Shown piece after piece: positions 26,579 to 35,290 of a stretch of 64,000 bases of DNA. Each line of letters starts with the position of its first letter. Within the stretch, counting starts at the first letter, position 1. Position numbers and translations under genes: made by a program. The stretch comes from Legionella_C dresdenensis (GTDB lineage Bacteria > Pseudomonadota > Gammaproteobacteria > Legionellales > Legionellaceae): contig NZ_JBHSAB010000010.1 of the NCBI RefSeq assembly GCF_042649825.1, positions 31,826 to 95,825 of the forward strand, written 5' to 3'. The notes below the pieces were generated by a model. That model worked only from the letters and a program-made list of their open reading frames with translations, made no database searches and was not told the origin of the DNA.

Positions 26579-27385
26579 ATGCCCATTCAGCACGTGGCAC
26601 TTTCTATCGCAGGATTTGATGGTTCAGGAGGCGCAGGTATTCAGGCTGATCTGAAAGCGTTTTCTGCGCTTGGCTGCTATGGTATGACGGTATTAACTGC
26701 CTTGCCTGTACAGAATACCTGTGGCGTCAAAAGCTGTTATGAAATTCCGGTGCAGGCAGTAACCGGGCAACTGCAGACTCTATTTGAGGACATCAGGCCG
26801 CATAGCATTAAAATCGGGATGTTATATTCAGAAGAAATCATTACCGCAGTCGCTGATTTTCTTAAACAGCATGCTCAAGGGATTCCTGTGGTATTGGACC
26901 CGGTTGCTGTTGCCAAAAGCGGCGCGCCGCTGCTATTGCCAGAGGCAGTCAATGCGCTGAAAACAACAATGCTGCCGCTGGCCACATTAGTTACTCCCAA
27001 TTTGCCGGAAGCGCAAACCTTGACTGGTAAAGCCATAAAATCAGCAGGGGAAATGCCTGAGGTTGCCGCATTATTACAGGCTATGGGCGCGAAAAACGTA
27101 CTGATTAAAGGCGGTCATCTGAATGAAGGCAATGCCCGTGATTTGTTGCTAAATCAAGAAGGCGAGTTACAATGGTTCACCGGACCAAGGATCCAATCAA
27201 AAAATACACATGGTACCGGCTGCACCTTATCAGCGGCCATTGCCGCCAATCTGGCGCGCGGACTTGAGCTCGCCGATGCTTGTGCTGATGCAAAACAATA
27301 TTTATCGCTGGCAATCGAATCAGCCAGCCAACAATCGGTTGGCAAAGGCCATGGTCCGGTTCATCACTTTTTTCAGTGGTGGTAG
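26579..27385 (+). CDS. thiD: Hydroxymethylpyrimidine/phosphomethylpyrimidine kinase
   Basis: Two-step kinase supplying HMP-PP to ThiE. The 268-aa ribokinase-like protein opens IQHVALSIAGFDGSGGAGIQ, the substrate-binding block, then ADLKAFSALGCYG, VVLDPVAVAKSGAPLL near residue 100, VLIKGGHL, and the catalytic NTHGTGCTLSAAIAANLARG. AAGGAG sits nine bases before the ATG. It ends the uvrA-thiEMD transcript; lemA starts 64 bp later with its own promoter. Confidence 0.95.
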   Translation: MPIQHVALSIAGFDGSGGAGIQADLKAFSALGCYGMTVLTALPVQNTCGVKSCYEIPVQAVTGQLQTLFEDIRPHSIKIGMLYSEEIITAVADFLKQHAQGIPVVLDPVAVAKSGAPLLLPEAVNALKTTMLPLATLVTPNLPEAQTLTGKAIKSAGEMPEVAALLQAMGAKNVLIKGGHLNEGNARDLLLNQEGELQWFTGPRIQSKNTHGTGCTLSAAIAANLARGLELADACADAKQYLSLAIESASQQSVGKGHGPVHHFFQWW

Positions 27386-27415
27386 TTGCAGTTTTGCTTG
27401 ATTTAGCGTTATAAC
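27386..27415 (+). promoter_or_regulatory. Predicted promoter of lemA
   Basis: TTGCAG at 27386 and TTATAA/TATAAC at 27409-27415 are spaced 17-18 bp apart, directly after the thiD stop, and an AAGGA ribosome binding site precedes the lemA ATG at 27449. Confidence 0.55.
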
Positions 27416-27448
27416 TTAATAGAGTCGGTAAACAATAAAAGGATAAAA

Positions 27449-28030
27449 ATGAAAACCGCGCTTTTTGCTACTCTAGGCCTGGTTGTGCTGCTCTTCTTCC
27501 TGGTCATTGGCGTGTATAACGCTTTGATTGCTTTGATAGAAGCCATTTATAACAATCAAAGGCAAATTGATATTCAGCTCGATCGCCGCTACAAAGTATT
27601 TGAATCACTGATTGAAACAGTGAAAAAATACATGGATTATGAAAAGACTACCCTGAAAGAAGTAGTTGAACTGCGTAATAGAGCCCAGATGGCGAAAGTA
27701 GCTGGTGATGAGAAAGAACGTATTGCCGCTGAAAATCAAATTTCACAAATCGCTGCCGGATTAAGCGTTACATTTGAACAGTATCCCGATCTGAAAGCTA
27801 ACCAAAACGTGCTGCAGTTGCAGGAAGAAATCGTCAATACTGAAAATAAACTGTCATACGCCAAACAGGCTTATAATGACAGTATTGAGCGCTACTACGC
27901 CAAGAAAAAATCCTTTTTCGAAGCGCTGGTTGTCAACATGTATGCTGCCAAACTTGACAAACAATTTGAGTATTGGTCATTGCCGGCAGAGCAAATTCAG
28001 GCTCGAGAAGACTATACTGTTAAATTTTGA
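27449..28030 (+). CDS. lemA: LemA family protein
   Basis: 193-aa protein with one N-terminal membrane helix (ALFATLGLVVLLFFLVIGVY) followed by a long four-helix bundle, the LemA fold. Typical segments are NNQRQIDIQLDRRYKVFESL, LIETVKKYMDYEKTTL and FEQYPDLKANQNVLQLQEEI. The periplasmic or cytosolic orientation is unresolved in this family. It is followed at once by an M48 membrane protease gene, a common pairing (lemA-htpX-like), suggesting a shared envelope quality-control role. The C-terminus ends AREDYTVKF, a usual LemA ending. Confidence 0.93.
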   Translation: MKTALFATLGLVVLLFFLVIGVYNALIALIEAIYNNQRQIDIQLDRRYKVFESLIETVKKYMDYEKTTLKEVVELRNRAQMAKVAGDEKERIAAENQISQIAAGLSVTFEQYPDLKANQNVLQLQEEIVNTENKLSYAKQAYNDSIERYYAKKKSFFEALVVNMYAAKLDKQFEYWSLPAEQIQAREDYTVKF

Positions 28031-28038
28031 GTTGCATT

Positions 28039-29064
28039 ATGCCCATATCCGATTACCACTCGTCTGCGGGTGACTGGCGTGGCCAAATAAAGAAAAATCA
28101 GCGCAAAACCCGCGTGGTCATTGCGCTTTTTCTGGCAATATATGTGGGTGTGGGATTGCTGGTCGATGTGGTTATCTTACAAAACCTTAATCCGCAAACC
28201 AGTCTGCAACAGTGTATTACTGCATTGCTGACGCTTCAGGCTATACCTTACGCAACCCTGATTATGGGCGGCATTGCCGTGGTTTCCCTCATGGTGACAT
28301 ATGCTTTCTATGACCGGATTATGCTATTAGGTACGGAATATCACGAAATAACCCCGGAAAATGCACAAAGTCTTGAAGAAAAACAGCTGTATAACGTGGT
28401 CGAGGAAATGAAGGTCGCTGCTGGTATGAAATATATGCCCAAGGTCTATATCATCGAAGCCGACTATATGAACGCCTTTGCCAGCGGTTACAGTGAAAAA
28501 TCAGCTATGGTAGCGATTACCCGTGGTTTGTTGAACAAGCTGGATCGCGCTGAAATGCAGGCGGTAATGGGGCATGAACTAAGCCATATCCGTCATCTCG
28601 ATACCAAATTAACTTTAACGGTCGCTATATTAAGCAATATTCTGCTAATCGTGCTGGATATGTTGTTTTATACAGTAATCTATGGCGGTAATAACCGCCG
28701 TCAGGATAACAGGCTGTTAATCGTGGTTATGATTTTGCGTAATGTACTGCCGATTATCACTGTCTTGCTAACTCTGTTCCTAAGCCGGACACGCGAATAT
28801 ATGGCGGATTCAGGCGCTGTGGAATTAATGCGTGATAATGAACCCATGGCAAGAGCATTATTGAAAATCAGCAGTGATCATCAGGAAAATGCCGATCAAT
28901 ACGCTGCACAGTATAGTCGGACGGCCCACGAACAGGTAAGAAGAGCCTCCTACCTGTTCGATCCCTCAACCATTGCTCCGCTAAATGCCTTAAGCAACGC
29001 ATTCTCAACCCACCCGGATACCGAACAACGCCTCAAAGCCCTGGGCTTCAAAAAGAAAAATTAA
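28039..29064 (+). CDS. M48-family membrane metallopeptidase (HtpX-like)
   Basis: Integral membrane zinc protease of about 341 aa. From ATG 28039 the N-terminal half has two membrane helices, then the M48 catalytic region: MNAFASGYSEKSAMVAITRG, the zinc motif GHELSHIRHLD near residue 173, two more helices, and the third zinc ligand in LSRTREYMADSGAVEL. An upstream TTG at 28027 overlapping lemA by 4 nt is an alternative start. The closing NALSNAFSTHPDTEQRLKAL is typical of M48B. It is co-transcribed with lemA and probably degrades misfolded membrane proteins. Confidence 0.92.
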   Translation: MPISDYHSSAGDWRGQIKKNQRKTRVVIALFLAIYVGVGLLVDVVILQNLNPQTSLQQCITALLTLQAIPYATLIMGGIAVVSLMVTYAFYDRIMLLGTEYHEITPENAQSLEEKQLYNVVEEMKVAAGMKYMPKVYIIEADYMNAFASGYSEKSAMVAITRGLLNKLDRAEMQAVMGHELSHIRHLDTKLTLTVAILSNILLIVLDMLFYTVIYGGNNRRQDNRLLIVVMILRNVLPIITVLLTLFLSRTREYMADSGAVELMRDNEPMARALLKISSDHQENADQYAAQYSRTAHEQVRRASYLFDPSTIAPLNALSNAFSTHPDTEQRLKALGFKKKN

Positions 29065-29070
29065 GGAAAT

Positions 29071-29090
29071 GTTGGGTCAAACGACCCAAC
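29071..29090. repeat. Dispersed palindrome, family A (copy 3)
   Basis: GTTGGGTCAAACGACCCAAC, followed by CTAC, just 6 bp after the M48 protease stop. It sits between convergent genes. Confidence 0.85.
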
Positions 29091-29126
29091 CTACTGGCGT
29101 TTTATCTCACTCTCAAGTAAAAATCC

Positions 29127-29828
29127 TCATCTCAAACCATTCTCAATCGCAGGCGGAGTAGGAACAGGAAGATACAGTTTATCCGGCGAATGCAGATAAA
29201 TAGAGATTTCCAGCACATCTTGCAATATCCCATTGGCAGCCTCTCCCGTAAGGCCGAGTCGCTCTGGCGGAGGCAGACTAAATAACATCTGAGCCACCAG
29301 CTCATAGTTAGCCTCTTTAAATGTCACATCCGCAAAAGATCCGCGCGGAGCCGGGTTAGGAATATCTTTTAATGTCAATTGTGATAAAAATTGAAAAACA
29401 GCATTAATCGGAACAGATTTATTTGTTAATTTTTTAAGCAGTGAGTAATAAGCTGGATGCAAGCTGCTTTTGCTTTTTTCACCACCAATACTTAATAACA
29501 AGTTAATTAATGGCTTGACCTGGTGAGGAATTTCGCCGGCATGGCGAATGATTTCCTGGAGATCGTTTGATTGTTTTAAGGCATTGAGTTGCTGCATATC
29601 GCTATACCAGCTCTTTAAACAAGCAAGTGAATCCCGGCCGCAGCAAAAGAACGCAAACAATTGGGTTAATCCACGCCATTGATAATCGGCAAGGACCTTT
29701 TCTATTTCCTCCGTTGTCGATACCTGACTTAGTTCTTGCGCTAGCTGTGCAGCTGTTTCCTGGTTTGAATCATTAATGAGGCTCAATTTATTAATATATC
29801 CTTGAAGGATAGAGCTTCTTTTCATCAT
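29127..29828 (-). CDS. Hypothetical protein
   Basis: A 233-aa soluble, mostly helical protein starting MMKRSSILQGYINKLSLIND. It has no signal peptide, membrane segment or recognisable motif. A Cys pair (FFCCGRDSLACLKSWYSDMQ near residue 60) and a proline-rich tail ending PVPTPPAIENGLR stand out. The ribosome binding site is poor. It lies 24 bp downstream of the yadH-type permease on the same strand but has no obvious link with transport. The composition, with many Leu/Gln helices, is like other orphan genes of this window. Which family it belongs to is unknown. Confidence 0.65.
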   Translation of the reverse strand: MMKRSSILQGYINKLSLINDSNQETAAQLAQELSQVSTTEEIEKVLADYQWRGLTQLFAFFCCGRDSLACLKSWYSDMQQLNALKQSNDLQEIIRHAGEIPHQVKPLINLLLSIGGEKSKSSLHPAYYSLLKKLTNKSVPINAVFQFLSQLTLKDIPNPAPRGSFADVTFKEANYELVAQMLFSLPPPERLGLTGEAANGILQDVLEISIYLHSPDKLYLPVPTPPAIENGLR

Positions 29829-29852
29829 AATATTGGTTGCCTTAAGCGCATT

Positions 29853-30626
29853 TCAGTCTCTTAATCCAATACCTTTTTTCAGCAATACCAGATTGAGAAC
29901 TGTTAATAAAATAACCATAAGCAGTATAATTGACATTGAAAGAGTCATACTGACTTCATGGTGCCCAATTATAGCATAGCGCAAAGCGTTCACCATGTAC
30001 AATATTGGGTTAAAATGTGAGACTGTCTGCCAGAATGGCGGCAACATGGTTGTAGAGTAAAAAACACCGCCAAGATAGGTGAGGGGCGTAAGAACAAAGG
30101 TAGGAATAATCATAATGTCGTCAAAATTACGGGCAAGCATTGCATTGGTAAAGCCTGCCAGTGAAAACAGGGCAGATACCAGCAATATCACGAGTAAGGT
30201 TAACGGGATATGATTAAAATGGATATCAACAAAAAGGAACGAAATCGCATAAACCAGAATAGCAACAATCAACCCCCGCAAAACCCCGCCCATTACATAA
30301 CCCAATAACAATTGGCCGTTATTCATCGGGCTTACCAGAATTTCCTCAATGCTTTTTTGAAAGCGATGGCTAAACAAAGACGTTGACACATTGCCATATG
30401 CATTGGTAATCACCGACATCATAATCAAGCCTGGTGCGATAAACAGTGTATAACTAACGCCTTCGATAGTGCCGATGCGGTTACCGATTAATGAGCCGAA
30501 AATTAAAAAATACAGTGTGGTAGTAATGACTGGCGGTAGAAAAACCTGGCTTGATATACGGAACATTCGAACCAGCTCTCGCCGTATCAGAGTATAAAGG
30601 GCAATCAATAATTGTTTAGTGGTCAT
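29853..30626 (-). CDS. ABC-2 type transporter permease (YadH-like)
   Basis: 257-aa permease with six membrane helices, close to E. coli YadH across its length: RMFRISSQVFLPPVITTTLY, FIAPGLIMMSVITNAYGNVS, SIEEILVSPMN, FDDIMIIPTFVLTPLTYLGG and VFYSTTMLPPFWQTVSHFNP. It partners the ATPase encoded immediately upstream, which overlaps it by 11 nt. The YadGH exporter's substrate is not known. Confidence 0.93.
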   Translation of the reverse strand: MTTKQLLIALYTLIRRELVRMFRISSQVFLPPVITTTLYFLIFGSLIGNRIGTIEGVSYTLFIAPGLIMMSVITNAYGNVSTSLFSHRFQKSIEEILVSPMNNGQLLLGYVMGGVLRGLIVAILVYAISFLFVDIHFNHIPLTLLVILLVSALFSLAGFTNAMLARNFDDIMIIPTFVLTPLTYLGGVFYSTTMLPPFWQTVSHFNPILYMVNALRYAIIGHHEVSMTLSMSIILLMVILLTVLNLVLLKKGIGLRD

Positions 30627-31530
30627 GATTTATAACATCCAGAAAAAGTTCTTCCAGGCGGTTTGTTTTATTACGCAGGCTGCGGATACGCAAGCCATTT
30701 TGACTAAGCAGCGCAAAAACCTCATTCAGGCTTACCTGATTATCGACCCGTAATTCAAAGGTATTGGAATCAATCAGCGCCGCTTCGTAGGGCGGCATGA
30801 CGGGTAAGGTCTGTATCGTGTTTTCCGTCGTAAATACAAAGGTCTGATGAGTGAGGGTGCTGAGCAGATTTTTCATTGAGCTGTTACGCAATATCTGGCC
30901 ACGATCAATAATCGCAATATTTTTACAAAGCTGTTCCGCTTCCTCCAGATAATGGGTAGTCAGGATAATCGTAGTGCCTTGTGCATTAGTACGAGTCAGG
31001 AACTCCCACATACTACGTCGAATTTCAATATCAACGCCAGCTGTCGGTTCATCCAGAATTAATACTTTCGGATTATGAATTAATGCCCGCGCAATCATCA
31101 ATCGCCTTTTCATGCCGCCTGAAAGATGGCGAACTATCTCTTTACGTTTATCCCATAATCCCAACTGCTCTAGCAAATTATTAGCGCGGATTTTGGCTTC
31201 GAGGTAGGGAATACCATAAAAGCCGGCCTGGTTAATTAATATCTGAAAGCAATTTTCAAATATATTAAGGTTAAATTCCTGCGGCACCAGCCCAATGCAT
31301 GCCTTAGCCGATGCGGTTTCAGTATCCAAATCATAGCCGCAAATCGAAATTGTACCCGTGGTTTTGCTAAGCAGGGTGGTGATTAATCCTATTGTCGTTG
31401 ATTTGCCTGCGCCATTTGCACCCAGCAAGGCAAAAAAATCACCCGTTTTGACGGTTAAGTCAATCCCCTTTAAGGCTTCAACTCCATTGTTATAAACTTT
31501 GCGGAGCTGTTTAATTTCTAGCGCATGCAT
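30616..31530 (-). CDS. ABC transporter ATPase (YadG-like)
   Basis: ATP-binding subunit for the adjacent permease. From ATG 31530 the 304-aa product starts MHALEIKQLRKVYNNGVEAL and matches YadG throughout: Walker A LGANGAGKSTTIG near residue 38, QEFNLNIFE Q-loop, signature HLSGGMKRRLMIARALIHNP, Walker B VLILDEPTAGVD, and H-loop LTTHYLEEAEQL. The C-terminal RNKTNRLEELFLDVINH is also conserved. A start ten codons upstream at 31560 is possible but not supported by homology. The repeat array at 31635-31814 lies just upstream, between this gene and the oxygenase gene. Confidence 0.93.
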   Translation of the reverse strand: MHALEIKQLRKVYNNGVEALKGIDLTVKTGDFFALLGANGAGKSTTIGLITTLLSKTTGTISICGYDLDTETASAKACIGLVPQEFNLNIFENCFQILINQAGFYGIPYLEAKIRANNLLEQLGLWDKRKEIVRHLSGGMKRRLMIARALIHNPKVLILDEPTAGVDIEIRRSMWEFLTRTNAQGTTIILTTHYLEEAEQLCKNIAIIDRGQILRNSSMKNLLSTLTHQTFVFTTENTIQTLPVMPPYEAALIDSNTFELRVDNQVSLNEVFALLSQNGLRIRSLRNKTNRLEELFLDVINHDH

Positions 31531-31634
31531 AAGTAGTTCAGATCTAATAATAATATTCAACTATACCCGTTATAAATCAATTACGCTAGAAACTACTTGC
31601 TATAGGCTTGAACCATACTACTACCAGAGATAGA

Positions 31635-31814
31635 TTGCACCCTCTCCCGTATCGGGAGAGGGCTGGGGAGAGGGTAAAATTGCACCCTCTCCCGTATCGG
31701 GAGAGGGCTGGGGAGAGGGTAAAATTGCACCCTCTCCCGTATCGGGAGAGGGCTGGGGAGAGGGTAAAATTGCACCCTCTCCCATATCGGGAGAGGGCTG
31801 GGGAGAGGGTAAAA
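31635..31814. repeat. Four tandem 45-bp repeats carrying the CCTCTCCCG palindrome
   Basis: Units start at 31635, 31680, 31725 and 31770. Each is TTGCACCCTCTCCCGTATCG plus GGAGAGGGCTGGGGAGAGGG plus TAAAA; the last unit has one change (CATATCGG). Because 45 is a multiple of three, frames are open on both strands through the array: a 15-residue FYPLPSPLPIRERVQ-type repeat on minus and LHPLPYRERAGERVK on plus. I see no start with a ribosome binding site or any protein family, so I treat it as DNA repeat and not as a gene. The core is the same as in the dapF array. Confidence 0.9.
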
Positions 31815-31827
31815 ATTAAGAAATAAG

Positions 31828-32442
31828 CTAGTATAACGAGTCTCTGGTTTTAAACCAGCCGGCAATACTCAATCGTGTTTTATGAGTAGTACAGACTTCA
31901 TGCGGCAAATTGCTGGTAAAGCAAACCAGATGATTAAAATGTGGTTGTACCGTGGCGAGTAACTGATCTTCGGGATTATAAATTTTCAGCTCGCCGCCAT
32001 CCGCTGATTGCCAATCCTGATTTAAATAATACACACAGGAAATCCGGCGCTGTTTTTTATTCTGAAACTGATCACTGTGCTTTTTGTAAAAAGTTCCAGC
32101 TTTGTAACAGGCAAAATGGCTCTCAAAGCTGGCCAGGCCAAGAAAAAGCTCCCGGTTAAGTGTTTCTGAGACTTGGTTCATAGCAGAAAAATATGCCTGT
32201 ACCGCAGGAGAAGCATCATTTTCCTCCAGCCAGCAAATCACATCACTCCGAATTCTGTTATCACTAACCGCATGATTCTGACTGCCCACTTTGGCTTGCC
32301 TGAAATGGTTTTCCAGCATTAATTGCTGAGCCATTTCCTGCAACTCAACCGCATGTGGCCGAGGTAAAAAATTTTCTGCAATATAAAAATTTTTATCATG
32401 AAGGTGATCAATTAATTCTTGAAAATTAAGCATCGTGGTCAA
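31828..32442 (-). CDS. 2OG-Fe(II) oxygenase (prolyl hydroxylase-like)
   Basis: Predicted non-haem iron dioxygenase using 2-oxoglutarate, 204 aa. The double-stranded beta-helix motif is complete: HSDQF (iron-binding H and D) near residue 120, distal His in FTSNLPHEVCTTHKTRLSIA near residue 180, with the following Arg for 2-oxoglutarate, and the usual RRISCVYYLNQDWQSADGGE between. The family hydroxylates prolyl or other side chains in proteins. No neighbour identifies the target. It has no signal peptide and is cytosolic. Confidence 0.9.
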   Translation of the reverse strand: MTTMLNFQELIDHLHDKNFYIAENFLPRPHAVELQEMAQQLMLENHFRQAKVGSQNHAVSDNRIRSDVICWLEENDASPAVQAYFSAMNQVSETLNRELFLGLASFESHFACYKAGTFYKKHSDQFQNKKQRRISCVYYLNQDWQSADGGELKIYNPEDQLLATVQPHFNHLVCFTSNLPHEVCTTHKTRLSIAGWFKTRDSLY

Positions 32443-32543
32443 ATTTTTGAAAAAAAGTATTTTGCCGGATTAACGAGGTAATTGCCAGCGGCAACATGAC
32501 CTGTACTATTCAAACAATTGTTTCGAAGCCGTAGCTGTATGCA

Positions 32544-33248
32544 TTACTTTGTTTGTAATCTGCCAGGTTCTAATATTTGCTGATATTCTCGCCATTCCGG
32601 CATGAATTGCGTCATCAGGCTATAAAATCGCTGATTATGGCCTGGTTCATATAAATGGACTAACTCATGCACTAGCGTATATTCAAGGCAGACTAACGGC
32701 TTTTTCATCAGATTGATGTTTAAGGTGATCCTCGCATCACGAATATTGCACGAACCCCAACGTGTTTTCATGGTTCGCAGGCTGATGTGGCTGCTTTTGA
32801 CGCCAGTAACAGCTTGCCATTTAGCCTGTAATGGCGGCAATAATGCCTGCATCTGTTCCTTGTACCAGTACGTCAACAAATGAGTTTTCATCAGAGTGTT
32901 ATTGATATCAGTCAGATAAAAATGAAAAATCTGGTTGTCAAAGATAAGGTTGGGCTTGCTCTGCTGATGCAACTCTAAATCATATTCTTTACCAAGATAA
33001 GCAATCTTTTCACCTGGTATTAGTTCTGCGTCATTGCGCGGGGCTTGCTTTTGGAGCCGTAATTGCTGAGCTATTATCCAGTCGCGCTTGTCAACGATAA
33101 GCCGTTGTAACTTATCAATGGGAGCGCGCAGCGGCATGGACGCGATTAATTTACCGTCGTGCGCCTTAATTTTTAAGTAAATATTTTTAATTGGCTTGCG
33201 CTCGATGTGTACGAGCCATTGATCGATCTGTAATTCCTGCTGTTTCAT
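32544..33248 (-). CDS. YgjP-like M48 metallopeptidase (DUF45)
   Basis: Zinc-peptidase-like protein of about 234 aa. The HExxH core is in YTLVHELVHLYEPGHNQRFY near residue 185, with the extra His of the YgjP family. It also has VKSSHISLRTMKTRWGSCNI, the conserved RWGSC block. I choose ATG 33248 (MKQQELQIDQWLVHIERKPI); a GTG at 33290 overlaps the upstream gene's stop as GTGA and would add 14 residues. Function in this family is unestablished; it lies after a small secreted protein gene with which it is probably co-transcribed. Confidence 0.88.
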   Translation of the reverse strand: MKQQELQIDQWLVHIERKPIKNIYLKIKAHDGKLIASMPLRAPIDKLQRLIVDKRDWIIAQQLRLQKQAPRNDAELIPGEKIAYLGKEYDLELHQQSKPNLIFDNQIFHFYLTDINNTLMKTHLLTYWYKEQMQALLPPLQAKWQAVTGVKSSHISLRTMKTRWGSCNIRDARITLNINLMKKPLVCLEYTLVHELVHLYEPGHNQRFYSLMTQFMPEWREYQQILEPGRLQTK

Positions 33249-33286
33249 CGTGCTCTGATAACGCCCTTTGATGGCGCTATTATATA

Positions 33287-33562
33287 TCACCGTTCAGCTG
33301 GAATACATGGGCTGTCAATATATTCGCCGTTGACCTTTAGCACCATGTTGACGCTGCGTCTATGGTAACGTGACAATTGATCATACTGTTGTCTGGTGAT
33401 ATAGCCATAGCTATTTCCACAATAAACCAGCGAGTGAGTATAAGCAGAGGGCCGGGCTTTTATCGGAAGCTCGCAATCCCATCTGAAGCGGCTTAAATCA
33501 CAGTTGGCTGATGCTTCAGCGAAAGGCAATATACACAAAGCGGCGAGCAGATATTTTTTCAT
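33287..33562 (-). CDS. Small secreted cysteine-containing protein
   Basis: 91 aa with a clear signal peptide (KKYLLAALCILPFAEASA, cleavage before NCDLSRF). The mature about 73 residues contain four cysteines (NCDL, WDCEL, VYCGN, DSPCIP), enough for two disulfides, and a tyrosine-rich centre YGYITRQQYDQLSRYHRRSV. I recognise no family. It is upstream of and nearly touching the YgjP-like gene, but secretion of one and cytosolic location of the other make functional partnership doubtful. Confidence 0.75.
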   Translation of the reverse strand: MKKYLLAALCILPFAEASANCDLSRFRWDCELPIKARPSAYTHSLVYCGNSYGYITRQQYDQLSRYHRRSVNMVLKVNGEYIDSPCIPAER

Positions 33563-33640
33563 TTATTATTCCTCGTTATCGCAGGCTTATTCTGTTATCG
33601 TTTATAAAGGAAAAAGCTTTAATGAGCTCAGGGAGGATAT

Positions 33641-34438
33641 ATGAACACAAGAGAATTTTTATCTTATGTCAAGAAAAAGGATTATTTTTGTATCACTGAA
33701 TGGGTAAATGATTTATCAGCGCGTTATCAATTTGATAATCTGTCAGAAAAAGGTAAAAGCTATCTGATGTGTCATGAATTGATTATGAATGACTTTACTA
33801 TTGCAGATATTCCCGATATTCGTATTCTAACCGCTGTGCGGACTAACTGTGTTCTTAACACAAACCTAAACGCTAAAGTTATGAACTTTATTGATGCCGG
33901 CCTAATATTTGCGACGCTTCATCATTCGGGGAAGCTTGAGGAATATCGAGCCAGGAAATACCAGGCCAGTGTGGATATTGTTTCATCTTTGGACAGTATA
34001 ATTAATAAAAAGCTGTTTGACTCTTTTAAAAAGGAAAATGATTCTTTCGCTAAAGCTGAAAAAGAAGCAATCACGAGTTTCAGGCATGAGGCTGCCAAAT
34101 TGATAGCCTGGAAGAAAACTGCCGAGGCGCTTAAACAATTATTGCTTCAGGGAGGGGAGAAGGCTGCAGCCCGGTTAGGTGTTCTAGACAGTCTGACTGA
34201 CCTGATTAATTGTGAGCCGATACTGACTCCACGAATCGCAAACGTGGTTAATCAGCGCATTGCAACGATTATGGGCCTGGAGCCTGCAAAAGAAGAAAAA
34301 ACTTACCTGGATCGCCTGATAATTACAGAAAAAAAATCGTTAGTGAGTTGGGTAAGAGCATTTTTGTGGAGTAATGTGATTGACATTAAACCTGATACAC
34401 CGAAGGATGCAAGCTATAAGCCGCAACAACCGGTTTAA
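33641..34438 (+). CDS. Hypothetical protein
   Basis: A 265-aa soluble protein; ATG 33641 has GGGAGG five bases upstream, a strong start signal. It begins MNTREFLSYVKKKDYFCITE and is helical throughout, with a charged coiled-coil-like segment near residues 130-165 (FKKENDSFAKAEKEAITSFR). No signal peptide or catalytic motif is visible and I assign no family. It stands alone on the plus strand and its end overlaps the convergent ogt gene by 4 nt. Its helical, lysine/glutamate-rich make-up is consistent with an effector-type protein but does not prove it. Confidence 0.72.
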   Translation: MNTREFLSYVKKKDYFCITEWVNDLSARYQFDNLSEKGKSYLMCHELIMNDFTIADIPDIRILTAVRTNCVLNTNLNAKVMNFIDAGLIFATLHHSGKLEEYRARKYQASVDIVSSLDSIINKKLFDSFKKENDSFAKAEKEAITSFRHEAAKLIAWKKTAEALKQLLLQGGEKAAARLGVLDSLTDLINCEPILTPRIANVVNQRIATIMGLEPAKEEKTYLDRLIITEKKSLVSWVRAFLWSNVIDIKPDTPKDASYKPQQPV

Positions 34439-34890
34439 GCCTGTTGTTCGTGGGCCAGTAAAAACTGTTTGTAATGAATGGCATTTGCTTTCCCCATATA
34501 ACCGCCCTGGTTTGTTTTGCCCACGATACGGTGACAGGGAATGAATAAGGCTAGCGGATTGCTTTTACAAGCCTGGCCAATAGCACGCGGACTTGATTGC
34601 AGCTGATTAGCCAATTCGCCATAGGTCAAGGTGCGTCCAACGGGAATAACCAGCAACGCATTCCACACGCGTTGTTGATAAACAGAACCTTGCGGTTTTA
34701 ACGGAAGCTGAAAACGATGATGCGGATTAGTAAAATAGTTTTCAAGCTCGCTTTGGATAAGCTGAGACTGCCTGGTTTCTGGTTGTTCTGAGCCAGGACA
34801 ATCAGTAAAAAAGGCCTGATAAATATAATGCTCATCGAATACAACGTTAAGCCAACCCGCAGGGGTTTGAAAAGATGACTCGATGAGCAT
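34435..34890 (-). CDS. ogt: Methylated-DNA-protein cysteine S-methyltransferase
   Basis: Suicide repair enzyme removing O6-methyl from guanine. The 151-aa protein has the active-site IPCHRIVG near residue 117, the upstream VWNALLVIPVGRTLTYGELA helix-turn-helix region, and GGYMGKANAIHYKQFLLAHE. No Ada regulatory domain is attached, so it is the Ogt/MGMT type. It starts 6 bp after rplS on the same strand, so it probably ends the rpsP-rimM-trmD-rplS transcript. Confidence 0.92.
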   Translation of the reverse strand: MLIESSFQTPAGWLNVVFDEHYIYQAFFTDCPGSEQPETRQSQLIQSELENYFTNPHHRFQLPLKPQGSVYQQRVWNALLVIPVGRTLTYGELANQLQSSPRAIGQACKSNPLALFIPCHRIVGKTNQGGYMGKANAIHYKQFLLAHEQQA

Positions 34891-34896
34891 AAGAAA

Positions 34897-35262
34897 TTAA
34901 CTTTCTTTTTTAGAGGCTAATTTTTCTTTAATACGCGCAGCACGGCCAGCCAAGTCACGCAGATAATACAGCTTGGCACGACGAACATCGCCGCGGCGCT
35001 TTACAGTAATACTGTCGACAACCGGGCTGTAAGTCTGGAAAACGCGCTCTACACCAACGTTATGAGAGATTTTGCGTACAGTAAAAGCTGAGTTAAGGCC
35101 GCGGTTACGCTTGGCAATAACAACACCTTCAAACGCCTGTAAACGCTCGCGAGTACCTTCTTTCACTTTTACCTGTACTTCAACAGTGTCGCCAGGGCTG
35201 AAATCGGGAATATTTTTACCTTGCATTTGCTCGGCATTTAACTGGTCAATTATCTTACTCAT
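34897..35262 (-). CDS. rplS: 50S ribosomal protein L19
   Basis: Large-subunit protein at the interface with the 30S subunit. 121 aa, with family blocks FSPGDTVEVQVKVKEGTRER, LQAFEGVVIAKRNRGLNSAF and the C-terminal KLYYLRDLAGRAARIKEKL. GAGGAG precedes the ATG. It closes the classic rpsP-rimM-trmD-rplS operon, 28 bp after trmD, and ogt follows. Confidence 0.97.
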   Translation of the reverse strand: MSKIIDQLNAEQMQGKNIPDFSPGDTVEVQVKVKEGTRERLQAFEGVVIAKRNRGLNSAFTVRKISHNVGVERVFQTYSPVVDSITVKRRGDVRRAKLYYLRDLAGRAARIKEKLASKKES

Positions 35263-35290
35263 GGATCACTCCTCAAATAGGCTTTATCCG

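Noticed and set aside
31608..31826. Proteins of 72-90 aa encoded by the 45-bp repeat array on either strand
   Set aside because: Both strands are open only because the period is a multiple of three; no start signal or family is evident.
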